From: Bacillota bacterium | Lineage (GTDB): Bacteria > Bacillota > Clostridia > Lachnospirales > Lachnospiraceae | Reading direction: 5' to 3' | Assembly (NCBI GenBank): GCA_023421505.1 | Contig: JAEZTJ010000081.1 | Location: 1 to 64,000 of the forward strand | DNA length: 64,000 nt | Part shown: positions 50,704 through 59,875 of the stretch, in pieces | How the letters are laid out: each line of letters begins with the position of its first letter | Position numbering within the stretch: the first letter of the stretch is position 1 | Program-made: the position numbers and the translations under genes | The notes under the pieces: generated by a model | Databases searched by the model: none | Seen by the model: the letters and a program-made list of their open reading frames with translations, nothing else | What the model was told of the DNA's origin: nothing

Positions 50704-51861
50704 TTGCATAAGAATAACATATCCGCAACAGAAATCAGTAATGATAATGAAATTAATCAGGATAATTCAAAAGACTTTCATATAAATACGATAGAAAATA
50801 GTAGCGAAAAACTTAATAATAACAATAATAATAGAAGAAATAGCGATAGGGAAAGAAGAAGACGTATAAATCGTATGAAAACAGCAATTATATTAATTGT
50901 AATCGTATTATTGCTTCTTCCGACTATACTATGTATTATACTTGGGCTAAAAATGAACAGGCTGCAGAAGCAGGTGGATGAATTGGCTGCAATACATAGT
51001 CAATATGGAATATCAAATCATAAGGATGAGAATTATGCATATGCGGCTGTAAAGCATAATGGTGTATTAGCAGATGATATAACCTTATCGGAATATGGTA
51101 CGGAGCAGGAAACAGATAATGATAAGGATACATCAGCTTTGGCAGAGGATAGTAAAGAGGATGCTGTAAAGACAGACGGAAATGAGATTAGTAAAGAAAA
51201 CAGTAAGGATAAAGCGGGTATTTATGTAGACAAAAAGGTTTATTTAACCTTTGATGACGGACCAAGTATTTATACATCGGATATACTTGATACCTTATCT
51301 GATTATAATATTAAAGCTACCTTTTTTGTAATAGGCAAGACGGATGCAGAATCGAAGAAGCTATATAAACGTATCGTGGAGGAGGGACATACCTTGGGTA
51401 TGCATTCCTATTCCCATCGATATGACAAAATTTACAATTCAGTAGAAGATTTTGATAAGGACTTTACAAAACTAAGGAAATTGTTATATGATACTACTGG
51501 GTATAAGCCTTCCATATACCGCTTTCCAGGAGGAAGCGATAATTTGGTGAATCATTATGGAATGGAGAAATTTATTAAATACTTAAATGAAGCATCCTTT
51601 GTATATTTTGACTGGAACGTTGAGAATGGTGATGCGAAGAGTATAAACTATACGAAGGACGAGCTGGTTAAAAATGTACTAAACGGTATTGCTGGGAAGG
51701 AGAGAGCAATCGTACTTATGCATGATACACAGGCAAAAGAAACTACGGCGGCATCCCTTCCGAAGCTTATTGAAGCTTTAATTGCTGGAGGAGCACAAAT
51801 CCTGCCACTAGATAAGGATGTGGTACCCATTCAGATGATTGAGGCGAATTCTGTTAAATAA
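50704..51861 (+). CDS. membrane-anchored polysaccharide deacetylase
   Basis: A 385-residue protein. An Asn/Arg-rich cytoplasmic head is followed by a membrane helix (about residues 59-84) and an acidic linker. The NodB domain starts near residue 178 with VYLTFDDGPS (the catalytic Asp and metal Asp), GHTLGMHSYSHRYD (metal His pair), YRFPGGSDN, and AIVLMHDTQ near the end. It probably deacetylates peptidoglycan N-acetylglucosamine or N-acetylmuramic acid outside the membrane. The start is TTG at 50704, since GGGGTGAGG sits just upstream and no ATG precedes the membrane helix closely. Confidence 0.9.
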   Translation: MHKNNISATEISNDNEINQDNSKDFHINTIENSSEKLNNNNNNRRNSDRERRRRINRMKTAIILIVIVLLLLPTILCIILGLKMNRLQKQVDELAAIHSQYGISNHKDENYAYAAVKHNGVLADDITLSEYGTEQETDNDKDTSALAEDSKEDAVKTDGNEISKENSKDKAGIYVDKKVYLTFDDGPSIYTSDILDTLSDYNIKATFFVIGKTDAESKKLYKRIVEEGHTLGMHSYSHRYDKIYNSVEDFDKDFTKLRKLLYDTTGYKPSIYRFPGGSDNLVNHYGMEKFIKYLNEASFVYFDWNVENGDAKSINYTKDELVKNVLNGIAGKERAIVLMHDTQAKETTAASLPKLIEALIAGGAQILPLDKDVVPIQMIEANSVK

Positions 51862-51887
51862 ACATTACATAGGAGGTACTTTTGTAA

Positions 51888-52736
51888 ATGGGTTTTTTTA
51901 AGGATTTTAAAGAAGATTTATCACAGGCAGTAAATGAGCTTCTTCCGGATGACAATCTAGAACAAGAGGATAATAATACAGATGACGAGATGATTAATAC
52001 CCTAGACATGGATAAGATAACCTCTGAGGAAGAAGCTGACAATGCAAAAATGATGGAATTGCTTGAGGAATTTGCTCAGAGTGACAAGCAGGAAGAGGAG
52101 ACAGCAACTAAGGACTGGCAGAAGGACTTAGGAGAGGAAAAGGATTTTACTGAACAAATTAAGGAAGAAGAGGGTAAAAACATGGAAGATAATGTGGATT
52201 TAGAATTACTGGAGGCTTTAAATTCCAATGAGGAAACAGAATTAGAGGAAGAAAAATCTGCTCCGAAGTTAAGAGCTTCTTCTGTTTTAAATGACAATGA
52301 AGTAACTGTAATTGCTAAGGGAACGACAATAAATGGTAGTATCAGCTCAGATGGCTCTCTTGATATCATGGGAAATGTTACCGGAGATGTGGAATGCCTT
52401 GGAAAACTTTCTATAACGGGTAAAATTATTGGAAATACTGCAGCATCAGAGGTCTTTGTGAATACTGAGCGTATGGAAGGCAGTATCGTAAGCGAAGGAA
52501 GTGTAAAGGTTGGTTTAGGTACAGTTGTCATCGGTGATGTTACTGCTACCTCTGGTGTAATTGCAGGAGCGATAAAAGGTGAAATTGATATTAATGGACC
52601 AATTGTTATCGATTCCACTGCAATTATAAAAGGTAATATTAAGGCTAAATCTGTTCAAATCAACAATGGTGCCGTAATTGAAGGCTTCTGCTCCTTAAGC
52701 TATTCAGCTGTAGATGTAGATAATATTTTTGAATAA
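51888..52736 (+). CDS. bactofilin family polymer-forming cytoskeletal protein
   Basis: A 282-residue protein with a long acidic, disordered N-terminus (residues 1-135, many Glu/Asp). The bactofilin beta-helix (about 140-270) is a run of short Gly/Val/Ile turns: VIAKGTTINGSISSDGSLDI, GNVTGDVECLGKLSITGKI, GTVVIGDVTATSGVIAGAI. Bactofilins polymerise without nucleotide and often recruit cell-wall enzymes; the adjoining deacetylase gene, 26 bases upstream, fits such a partnership. The acidic N-terminus is unusually long for the family. AGGAGG precedes the ATG. Confidence 0.9.
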   Translation: MGFFKDFKEDLSQAVNELLPDDNLEQEDNNTDDEMINTLDMDKITSEEEADNAKMMELLEEFAQSDKQEEETATKDWQKDLGEEKDFTEQIKEEEGKNMEDNVDLELLEALNSNEETELEEEKSAPKLRASSVLNDNEVTVIAKGTTINGSISSDGSLDIMGNVTGDVECLGKLSITGKIIGNTAASEVFVNTERMEGSIVSEGSVKVGLGTVVIGDVTATSGVIAGAIKGEIDINGPIVIDSTAIIKGNIKAKSVQINNGAVIEGFCSLSYSAVDVDNIFE

Positions 52737-52815
52737 GATTAAAATTTATTTTATACTGGTAATGAGATATAATTTGTGGTAAATTATTATAGAATGTTGA
52801 TAAGAATTTTATATG

Positions 52816-52884
52816 GGAATTTTTAACATATTTAGTATACATGGTTTGAAGCATATCATGTATACTTTCACTGTGAAAAATTCC
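52816..52884 (+). other. symmetric nested inverted repeat upstream of pyrH
   Basis: GGAATTTTT (52816-52824) pairs with AAAAATTCC (52876-52884), and AGTATACATG (52834-52843) pairs with CATGTATACT (52857-52866). The internal loops are 9 bases on each side and the apical loop is 13. It lies in the leader of pyrH and has no T-run. A leader regulatory fold or a small mobile palindrome are both possible. Confidence 0.7.
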
Positions 52885-52927
52885 TGTATCAGAGCATAAT
52901 GATTTACACATGGAGGCAATTATCGGT

Positions 52928-53638
52928 ATGAAAGCATATGAAAGAGTTCTTTTAAAATTAAGCGGAGAAGCGTTAGCTGGAGACAAAAAATCTGGCTTTT
53001 GTGAAGCTACCTGTATGGGAGTAGCGCAGCAGGTTAAAAAATTAGTAGAAGATGGAATACAGGTAAGTATTGTTATAGGCGGAGGGAATTTCTGGAGAGG
53101 AAGGACCAGTGAGACGATTGACCGTACCAAGGCTGATCAGATAGGGATGCTCGCAACTGTCATGAACTGCATCTATGTTTCTGAAATATTTCGTCATGCT
53201 GGTATACCGACTGAGGTGTTTACGCCTTTTTCCTGCGGCAGTATGTCGAAGCTGTTCTCCAAGGATGACGTCCTTACATGTATGAAACAGGGCGGAGTTG
53301 CGTTTTTAGCAGGAGGAACCGGACACCCATACTTTTCTACTGATACCGCAACTGTATTGAGAGCGGTAGAATTAGACTGTGATATTATATTAAATGCAAA
53401 AGCAGTTGATGGGGTATACGATAGTGATCCTAAGATTAATCCTCAGGCAAAGAAATTTGATGAAATACCACTTACGGATGTCCTTGACAAAAAGCTTGGT
53501 GTTGTAGATCTTACAGCATCGGTACTTTGCGTTGAGAATAAGATGCCAATGCTGCTATTTGGTTTATCAGAAGAAAACAGTATCGTTAAAGCTGCACAGG
53601 GTAAATCAAACGGAACAAAAATGATCGTTTCAAAATAA
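52928..53638 (+). CDS. pyrH: UMP kinase
   Basis: A 236-residue UMP kinase of the amino-acid kinase fold (ERVLLKLSGEALAGD; VIGGGNFWRG; AGGTGHPYFSTDTATVLRA; KAVDGVYDSDP). It makes UDP for nucleic acids and wall precursors and is allosterically regulated in the family. I chose ATG 52928; GGAGG is 11 bases upstream. The ATG at 52910 overlaps that site and adds 6 residues not typical of PyrH. Confidence 0.96.
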   Translation: MKAYERVLLKLSGEALAGDKKSGFCEATCMGVAQQVKKLVEDGIQVSIVIGGGNFWRGRTSETIDRTKADQIGMLATVMNCIYVSEIFRHAGIPTEVFTPFSCGSMSKLFSKDDVLTCMKQGGVAFLAGGTGHPYFSTDTATVLRAVELDCDIILNAKAVDGVYDSDPKINPQAKKFDEIPLTDVLDKKLGVVDLTASVLCVENKMPMLLFGLSEENSIVKAAQGKSNGTKMIVSK

Positions 53639-53666
53639 TAGATGAGAAATAATTGGAGGGATGAAA

Positions 53667-54221
53667 ATGGATGCAAAGCTAGAACAATTTAACGTAAAAA
53701 TGGAAAAGACGGTAGTTACCTTAAAAGAAGAATATTCAACAATACGTGCAGGCAGAGCAAACCCGCATCTTTTAGATAAATTGAGGGTGGATTATTATGG
53801 GCAGCCATCTTCACTTCAATCTGTAGCGAATGTTTCTGTTCCAGAGGCTAGAGTAATACAGATTCAACCATGGGAAAGCAAATTAATTAAAGAAATTGAG
53901 AAAGCGATCATTAATTCTGATTTAGGATTAACTCCGAGTAACGATGGCAAGATAATCCGTCTTACTTTCCCTGAGCTTACGGAGGAAAGAAGAAAGGAAC
54001 TCGTTAAGGATGTGAAGAAGAAAGCCGAAAGTGCGAAGGTAGCCGTTCGCAATATTAGACGGGATGCCAATGAGCTTTTCAAAAAGCAGAATAAATCCAG
54101 TGAAATCTCCGAAGATGAATTTAAACACTTAGAGGATGAGGTACAAAAGATTACCGATCGCTATATTGTTGAAATTGATAAAGTTATGGATGAAAAATCT
54201 AAGGAAATACTTACTGTATAA
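53667..54221 (+). CDS. frr: ribosome recycling factor
   Basis: A 184-residue RRF with its three-helix bundle and core signatures (VTLKEEYSTIRAGRANPHLLD; VQIQPWE-like VIQIQPWESKLIKEIEKAI; IRLTFPELTEERRKELVK; NIRRDAN). It splits post-termination ribosomes with EF-G. ATG 53667 lies 7 bases after GGAGG; the ATG at 53661 is too close to it. Confidence 0.97.
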   Translation: MDAKLEQFNVKMEKTVVTLKEEYSTIRAGRANPHLLDKLRVDYYGQPSSLQSVANVSVPEARVIQIQPWESKLIKEIEKAIINSDLGLTPSNDGKIIRLTFPELTEERRKELVKDVKKKAESAKVAVRNIRRDANELFKKQNKSSEISEDEFKHLEDEVQKITDRYIVEIDKVMDEKSKEILTV

Positions 54222-54231
54222 TATAAAACTT

Positions 54232-54298
54232 AGGGTGTATCAAAAGTTTATTCCATTTTACTTACGTAAATTAAGAATATCTTCTTTTGAGACACCCT
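54232..54298 (+). mobile_element. 67-bp MITE-like inverted repeat between frr and uppS
   Basis: AGGGTGTATCAAAAG (54232-54246) and CTTTTGAGACACCCT (54284-54298) are inverted repeats of 15 bases with one mismatch, flanking 37 bases with no reading frame. The ends resemble insertion-sequence termini of the GGGTGTCTCAAAA kind. No clear target-site duplication is visible. The rest of the 289-base gap holds nothing I recognise. Confidence 0.5.
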
Positions 54299-54510
54299 TG
54301 TTGTTCAATCTAACCTAAATCTATATTTGAAAAGCATATACCAAGATTTATTGGAACATATAATACGTATATTTTTGGGGTATCATTAACACGAACATAA
54401 CATACCTGCCCTTAGAGTAAGACTGTGCTTATTGGGCTCGTACATTTTACATAGACAAAGCGAAAATTAATTAAATTGTTACTTATCTTTTAAAGAATAG
54501 GAGATAAAAG

Positions 54511-55227
54511 ATGCAGGAAAATGAATTAAACGTCCCCAATCATGTGGCTATTATTTTAGATGGCAATGGACGTTGGGCTAAGAAAAAGCTCATGCCAAGA
54601 AATTACGGTCATACGCAGGGAAGTAAAAATGTAGAAAAAATATGTGAAATTGCCTATAAAATGGGAATAAATTACCTGACAGTATATGCATTTTCTACTG
54701 AGAATTGGAAGAGACCGAAGGACGAAGTGGATGCACTGATGAAGCTTCTCCAGACCTATTTGGAAACCAGTATCAAAACCAGTACAAAGAATAATATGCG
54801 CGTTCGTGTCATCGGTGACAAATCCATATTAAATGATGAGATCAGAAAAAGTATAGATAACCTTGAGGAGGCCTCTAAAAACAATACGGGGCTAAATTTT
54901 CAGGTTGCAATTAATTACGGCGGCAGAGATGAAATTCTGCGTGCTGCTCATGCCATGTATAAGGAATTGAAGGAGAATAATACAGAGATTGATCATATAG
55001 AGGAAGAAGTGTTTGCTAAGTATCTGGATACAAAGGATATTCCTGATCCTGATTTATTAATTCGTACCAGTGGAGAGCAGAGATTGTCAAACTTCCTCTT
55101 ATGGCAGACCGCTTATACGGAATTGTATTTTACCGATGTGTTATGGCCGGATTTTAATAAGAAGGAATTGTTAAAAGCAGTAGAATATTATAGCAGCAGA
55201 AATAGAAAATTTGGAGCAATATCATAA
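54511..55227 (+). CDS. uppS: undecaprenyl diphosphate synthase
   Basis: A 238-residue cis-prenyltransferase making the C55 lipid carrier for cell-wall synthesis. The catalytic Asp17 is in AIILDGNGRWAKK, with YAFSTENWKRP, VAINYGGRDEI, and the C-terminal LLIRTSGEQRLSNFLLWQ motif. AGGAGA precedes the ATG. Confidence 0.97.
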   Translation: MQENELNVPNHVAIILDGNGRWAKKKLMPRNYGHTQGSKNVEKICEIAYKMGINYLTVYAFSTENWKRPKDEVDALMKLLQTYLETSIKTSTKNNMRVRVIGDKSILNDEIRKSIDNLEEASKNNTGLNFQVAINYGGRDEILRAAHAMYKELKENNTEIDHIEEEVFAKYLDTKDIPDPDLLIRTSGEQRLSNFLLWQTAYTELYFTDVLWPDFNKKELLKAVEYYSSRNRKFGAIS

Positions 55228-55265
55228 AGAGATTGAAAGCACTTATTAGTAATTGGAGGTAGGCT

Positions 55266-56066
55266 ATGTTTCGAACAAGGTTACTCAGCAGTATTATTTT
55301 AATGGCTATTACATTAGCTATGATTATTCTGGGCGGCAATTTTCTGTTTGCTACACTTTTTGTTGTTTCCTTTATTGGTATGACAGAACTCTTTAAAGTA
55401 GTGAATATTCATAAGTCTTTTCCGGGGATACTAGCTTATACTGCCGGTGCTGTATATTATATATTGATCTATCAAAAACTGCAGAGCTATCAGATGATGT
55501 CTGTCATCGCCTTTTTGATGCTTTTAATGTTTTCCTATGTTTTAAGCTTTCCCAGATTTAAGACGGAACAGATCGCGATAGCGTTCCTTGGTTTATTTTA
55601 TGTTAGTATTATGCTGTCCTACATATACCAGGTTCGTATGCTTAAGGATGGGGAAATACTTGTTTGGTTGATATTTATCGGTGCCTGGGGTTCTGATACC
55701 TTTGCATATTGTACCGGAATACTAATTGGTAAGCATAAGGTTGCGCCGAAGCTTAGCCCTAAAAAATCAATTGAAGGTTGTATCGGTGGAGTTTTAGGTG
55801 CTGCGTTACTAGGCTTTCTATTTGCGATGGTATTTAAGAGTAGGATACAGGTGATCGAGAATGCTCCACTTGCTTTTGCCATCATCGGAGCAGCCTCCAG
55901 CATTATATCACAGCTGGGAGATTTGGCAGCTTCAGCAATTAAGAGAGATCATAGCATAAAGGATTACAGTAATCTGATACCGGGACATGGTGGGATACTA
56001 GACCGTTTCGATAGTATTTTATTTACAGCACCAATTGTATACTACCTTGCGACCTTTGTCAGCTGA
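55266..56066 (+). CDS. cdsA: phosphatidate cytidylyltransferase
   Basis: A 266-residue polytopic enzyme with about seven to eight membrane segments. It converts phosphatidic acid and CTP to CDP-diacylglycerol. The C-terminal signature is GDLAASAIKRDHSIKDYSNL followed by IPGHGGILDRFDS. TGGAGGT is 6 bases before the ATG. It lies in the conserved uppS-cdsA-dxr order. Confidence 0.96.
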   Translation: MFRTRLLSSIILMAITLAMIILGGNFLFATLFVVSFIGMTELFKVVNIHKSFPGILAYTAGAVYYILIYQKLQSYQMMSVIAFLMLLMFSYVLSFPRFKTEQIAIAFLGLFYVSIMLSYIYQVRMLKDGEILVWLIFIGAWGSDTFAYCTGILIGKHKVAPKLSPKKSIEGCIGGVLGAALLGFLFAMVFKSRIQVIENAPLAFAIIGAASSIISQLGDLAASAIKRDHSIKDYSNLIPGHGGILDRFDSILFTAPIVYYLATFVS

Positions 56067-56090
56067 TGCACCATATTATGGAGGAAGACA

Positions 56091-57260
56091 ATGAAGAATA
56101 TTGCAGTACTTGGGTCTACGGGCTCCATCGGAACGCAGACCTTAGATATAGTCAGAGAATATAAAGAACATCTGCGAATTACTGCTTTGGCGGCAGGGAG
56201 TAATATTGAATTATTAGAAAAGCAGGTTAGGGAATTTATGCCTGCGTATGTCTGTGTATACAATATAGAAAAGGCTGAAATTCTTCGAAAGAATATAATA
56301 GATCTGCCCGTAAAGGTAGTTGCCGGTATGGATGGATTAATAGAGTGTGCGATACAACAGGAAACTGATACTGTTGTAACAGCTATGGTAGGAATGATTG
56401 GTATACTTCCAACCATTGAAGCAATTAAAGCCGGTAAAAATATAGCTTTGGCTAACAAAGAGACCTTAGTTACTGCAGGGCATATCATTATACCTCTGAT
56501 AAAAGAAAAGAAGGTTGCTCTGCTTCCGGTGGACAGCGAGCATTCTGCAATATTTCAATGCTTAAATGGAGAGAATAAGAAACAGATTGATAAGATTATT
56601 TTAACTGCTTCAGGCGGACCCTTCCGGGGAAGAAAATTAGAAGACTTATCTGATATACAGCCTAAAGATGCACTCAAACATCCTAACTGGGCAATGGGAC
56701 AGAAAATTACAATTGATTCGGCTACTATGGTAAATAAGGGCCTTGAGGTTATGGAGGCAGCATGGCTTTTTGATGTAACATTAGATCAGATTAAAGTCGT
56801 TGTACATCCCCAGAGTGTTATTCACTCGATGGTAGAATATATGGATGGAAGCATTATCGCTCAATTAGGTGTTCCTGATATGAGACTTCCAATTCAGTAT
56901 GCTTTATTTTATCCGAATAGAAAAAAGCTACCGATGGCAGAAAAAGTCGATTTTACAAGGCTTAAGCAGCTCACGTTTGAGGAACCGGATATGGAGACCT
57001 TCTATGGTTTAAAACTGGCCTTTCAGGCCGGAAGGACGGGAGGAAGTTTACCGACTGTTTATAATGCTGCAAATGAGTGGGCAGTAGCAGAATTTTTAAA
57101 GGGTAGGCTAAAATTTCTTGCCATCCCAGAACTAATTAGTGAGGCAATGGAACATCATAAACTGATACAAACTCCTACCCTGAATGAAATTCTGAATACG
57201 GAACTTGAGACATATGATTTTGTAAGAGAATTATCCGAAGCAACCCGTTTTAGACGATAA
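56091..57260 (+). CDS. dxr: 1-deoxy-D-xylulose 5-phosphate reductoisomerase
   Basis: A 389-residue IspC/Dxr, the second enzyme of the MEP isoprenoid pathway, using NADPH and a divalent metal. The Rossmann start is VLGSTGSIGTQTLDIV, with ANKETLVTAG, the metal site VDSEHSAIFQCL, SGGPFRG and PNWAMGQKITIDSATMVNKG. The MEP enzyme IspG is two genes downstream, so the window supplies part of the precursor pathway for UppS. Confidence 0.97.
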   Translation: MKNIAVLGSTGSIGTQTLDIVREYKEHLRITALAAGSNIELLEKQVREFMPAYVCVYNIEKAEILRKNIIDLPVKVVAGMDGLIECAIQQETDTVVTAMVGMIGILPTIEAIKAGKNIALANKETLVTAGHIIIPLIKEKKVALLPVDSEHSAIFQCLNGENKKQIDKIILTASGGPFRGRKLEDLSDIQPKDALKHPNWAMGQKITIDSATMVNKGLEVMEAAWLFDVTLDQIKVVVHPQSVIHSMVEYMDGSIIAQLGVPDMRLPIQYALFYPNRKKLPMAEKVDFTRLKQLTFEEPDMETFYGLKLAFQAGRTGGSLPTVYNAANEWAVAEFLKGRLKFLAIPELISEAMEHHKLIQTPTLNEILNTELETYDFVRELSEATRFRR

Positions 57261-57300
57261 GAGTTAGGTGAAGGATATTTAGAAAGGATCAAATTATTAT

Positions 57301-58599
57301 ATGAATATAATAATCGCAATATTTATACTGGGAATAATCGTAATTGTCCATGAACTGGGACATTTTCTGCTTGCGAAGAAGAATGGGATTACTGTTACGG
57401 AGTTTTCCGTTGGTATGGGACCACGAATTGCAAGCTTTGTCCGTGGAGGAACCAGATATTCCTTAAAGCTGTTGCCGATCGGCGGCTCCTGTATGATGCT
57501 TGGTGAGGATGAGACGGTTGAGGATGAAGGAGCCTTTCATAAAAAAGGTGTGTGGGCACGGTTTTCAGTAATATTTGCAGGAGCCTTCTTTAATTTCATT
57601 CTTGCATTTATACTGGCGCTGATTGTTCTTAGTAATACCGGCGCTGATAAGCCCTATGTAACAGAAGTTAAGAGTGGTAGCCCTGCTGACGGTAAGCTGC
57701 AAGAAGGGGACTTAATCACCAGAATAGATAGGACTTCAATTAATGTAAGCAGAGAATTGTGGTTTTATTATAATTTCAATGCAATAACAGAAGATCCGAT
57801 CAATATATCTTATATTAGAGATGGTAAAAAGTATAAAACTACAATAACACCTGCCTGGAAGGATGCCTATAAGCTGGGTATAAATTATGACGAAAACAGG
57901 AAACAGGCAGTACTTGATTATGTTGTTAAGGACTATCCACTTGGTGAGGTCGGTATTGTTGAAGGCGATGTTATTGTTGGTATTGATGGCAATGAAATTA
58001 CGAGTGGTAGAGAGCTGAACGATTACATCGATAAAAATCCGCTAACAGATAAAGCAGTTACGATCAGCTATAAACAAGGCGGTAAGGGTGAGACGAAGAC
58101 GGTTAAGGTTATTCCGAAATTAGAAAGCAGCGGTTACAGCATGGGCTGGAACTATAATATGTATCAACGTGAAAAAATTCCTGCACTTCAAGTTGCAAAA
58201 TATGCTTTCTATGAACTGAAATACAACATTGACAGTACCTTGAAGAGTGTATTATATCTGGTAACCGGCAGAGTTAGTGTGAAGCAAATTGCCGGACCTG
58301 TAGGCTTGGTTAATTTTGTAGGAGATATTGTAACAGAATCAAAAGGATATGGTTTACCTGCTTTGCTTTTAAGCCTGATGAATTTTAGTATCTTAATCAG
58401 TGCGAACTTAGGTGTCATGAATTTATTACCTTTACCTGCCCTTGATGGCGGAAGATTAGTATTCTTATTAATAGAAGCAATCAGAAGAAAACCGGTACCG
58501 AAGGAAAAAGAAGCGATCGTGCATATGGTTGGAATGGCACTACTAATGATATTAATGGTATTTGTAATGTTTAACGATATTCGCAATATTATCGGATAA
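57301..58599 (+). CDS. rseP: RseP/RasP family site-2 zinc metalloprotease
   Basis: A 432-residue intramembrane protease. The catalytic HELGHF zinc motif is in the first membrane segment, a PDZ region spans about residues 115-280 (GSPADGKLQEGDLITRID; a second PDZ-like turn GIVEGDVIVGIDGNEI), and the second metal site is NLLPLPALDGGRL. Family members cut anti-sigma factors and signal-peptide remnants. The membrane segments at each end match the family. Confidence 0.95.
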   Translation: MNIIIAIFILGIIVIVHELGHFLLAKKNGITVTEFSVGMGPRIASFVRGGTRYSLKLLPIGGSCMMLGEDETVEDEGAFHKKGVWARFSVIFAGAFFNFILAFILALIVLSNTGADKPYVTEVKSGSPADGKLQEGDLITRIDRTSINVSRELWFYYNFNAITEDPINISYIRDGKKYKTTITPAWKDAYKLGINYDENRKQAVLDYVVKDYPLGEVGIVEGDVIVGIDGNEITSGRELNDYIDKNPLTDKAVTISYKQGGKGETKTVKVIPKLESSGYSMGWNYNMYQREKIPALQVAKYAFYELKYNIDSTLKSVLYLVTGRVSVKQIAGPVGLVNFVGDIVTESKGYGLPALLLSLMNFSILISANLGVMNLLPLPALDGGRLVFLLIEAIRRKPVPKEKEAIVHMVGMALLMILMVFVMFNDIRNIIG

Positions 58600-58638
58600 A
58601 TATATTATAAAGGATAGCAATGAATCATCAAAGCATAA

Positions 58639-58682
58639 TACTCATGGTAATCAGTTGATCTCAAATTGATATACCATGAGTA
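58639..58682 (+). other. long hairpin between rseP and ispG
   Basis: TACTCATGGTA (58639-58649) pairs exactly with TACCATGAGTA (58672-58682), and the stem continues inward as ATCAGTT/AATTGAT with one bulged A, about 18 pairs in all. The T-run TTTTT begins about 6 bases after the stem, so termination efficiency is uncertain. Confidence 0.65.
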
Positions 58683-58715
58683 ATCATGTTTTTAATTAGG
58701 AAAGGCTGTGGCAAT

Positions 58716-59774
58716 ATGTTTCGTGAAAATACAAAGGTGATTAAAATAGGGAACAGAGTGATTGGCGGAGGAAATCCGATTTTAATCCAGTCCATGACCA
58801 ATACAAGAACGGAGGATGTCAAGGCTACCATATTGCAGATACAACGGCTAACTGACGCCGGTTGTGATATTGTCCGCTGCACCGTTCCCGATATGGAGGC
58901 TGCTGCAGCTCTATCAGAAATTAAGAAGAATATAACGATACCGTTAGTAGCAGATATCCATTTTGATTATCGGCTTGCAATCGCTGCTATGGAATACGGT
59001 GCCGATAAAATCAGAATTAATCCTGGTAATATTGGCAGTGAGGAAAAGCTTAGGGCAGTGGTTAACGTAGCGAAGGAGAGAAATATTCCAATTCGCGTAG
59101 GTGTAAACAGCGGTTCGCTTGAAAAGGATATCATTGCAAAATACGGTAGAGTAACAGCGGAAGGCCTTGTCGAGAGCGCTCTAGATAAGGTGCATAGAAT
59201 AGAAGATATGGATTATGATCAGCTGGTAATCAGCATCAAATCCTCGGATGTCTTAATGTGTGTAAAGGCGCATGAGCTGATTGCACCGCAGTCAAGATAT
59301 CCGCTGCATGTAGGAATAACTGAGGCTGGAACAGTGAATGCAGGCAACATAAAATCTGCTCTTGGATTAGGAATCATATTGTATCAGGGAATAGGAGATA
59401 CGATTCGGGTTTCGTTAACCGGAGATCCGGTTGAGGAAATCAAGTCAGCAAAAATAATCTTAAAGACCCTAGGCTATCGTAAGGGCGGTATAGAGGTTGT
59501 ATCCTGTCCGACCTGTGGCAGAACGCAGATAGATTTGATTAAGTTAGCAACTGAGGTGGAAGAGATGGTTGCTGATCTAGATCTTGATCTAAAGGTAGCT
59601 GTTATGGGCTGTGCAGTGAACGGCCCTGGTGAAGCGAAGGAAGCGGACATAGGGATTGCAGGTGGCAAGGGAGAAGGACTGATTATTAAGAAGGGTAAGA
59701 TTATTAGAAAAGTCCCTGAAAATGAACTTCTGAAGGAATTAAAGGAAGAACTGCAAAATTGGAAGAATAACTAA
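58716..59774 (+). CDS. ispG: 4-hydroxy-3-methylbut-2-en-1-yl diphosphate synthase IspG
   Basis: A 352-residue [4Fe-4S] enzyme of the MEP pathway. It has the N-terminal TIM barrel (NPILIQSMTNTRTEDVKAT; DIVRCTVPDMEAA; PLVADIHFDYRLA; KIRINPGNIG) and the C-terminal cluster-binding cysteines CPTCGRTQ and MGCAVNGPGEA. I chose ATG 58716 with AGGAAAGG upstream; the ATG at 58686 lies in the spacer and has no site. Compared with Bacillus, ispG occupies the place where proS stands. Confidence 0.96.
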   Translation: MFRENTKVIKIGNRVIGGGNPILIQSMTNTRTEDVKATILQIQRLTDAGCDIVRCTVPDMEAAAALSEIKKNITIPLVADIHFDYRLAIAAMEYGADKIRINPGNIGSEEKLRAVVNVAKERNIPIRVGVNSGSLEKDIIAKYGRVTAEGLVESALDKVHRIEDMDYDQLVISIKSSDVLMCVKAHELIAPQSRYPLHVGITEAGTVNAGNIKSALGLGIILYQGIGDTIRVSLTGDPVEEIKSAKIILKTLGYRKGGIEVVSCPTCGRTQIDLIKLATEVEEMVADLDLDLKVAVMGCAVNGPGEAKEADIGIAGGKGEGLIIKKGKIIRKVPENELLKELKEELQNWKNN

Positions 59775-59875
59775 ATCCATGACGATATTTTGCTCTAGCG
59801 GAATAGATTTAAGAGCAAGGTTAGCTAAGGACATTTTAATAATTGAGCTGTCAGGTAAAAGTCAGGAGGATTACT

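Noticed and set aside
42965..54420. Similarity of ACAACATGCCTGCCCTTTG (42968) to ATAACATACCTGCCCTTAG (54399)
   Set aside because: About 15 of 19 bases match, but flanks do not align and no third copy was found; it is too short to call a repeat family.
56185..56200. CTTTGGCGGCAGGGAG resembles the shared flbD leader
   Set aside because: It is inside dxr coding sequence (Leu-Ala-Ala-Gly-Ser) and the partner arm CCAAATTC is missing, so no hairpin forms.
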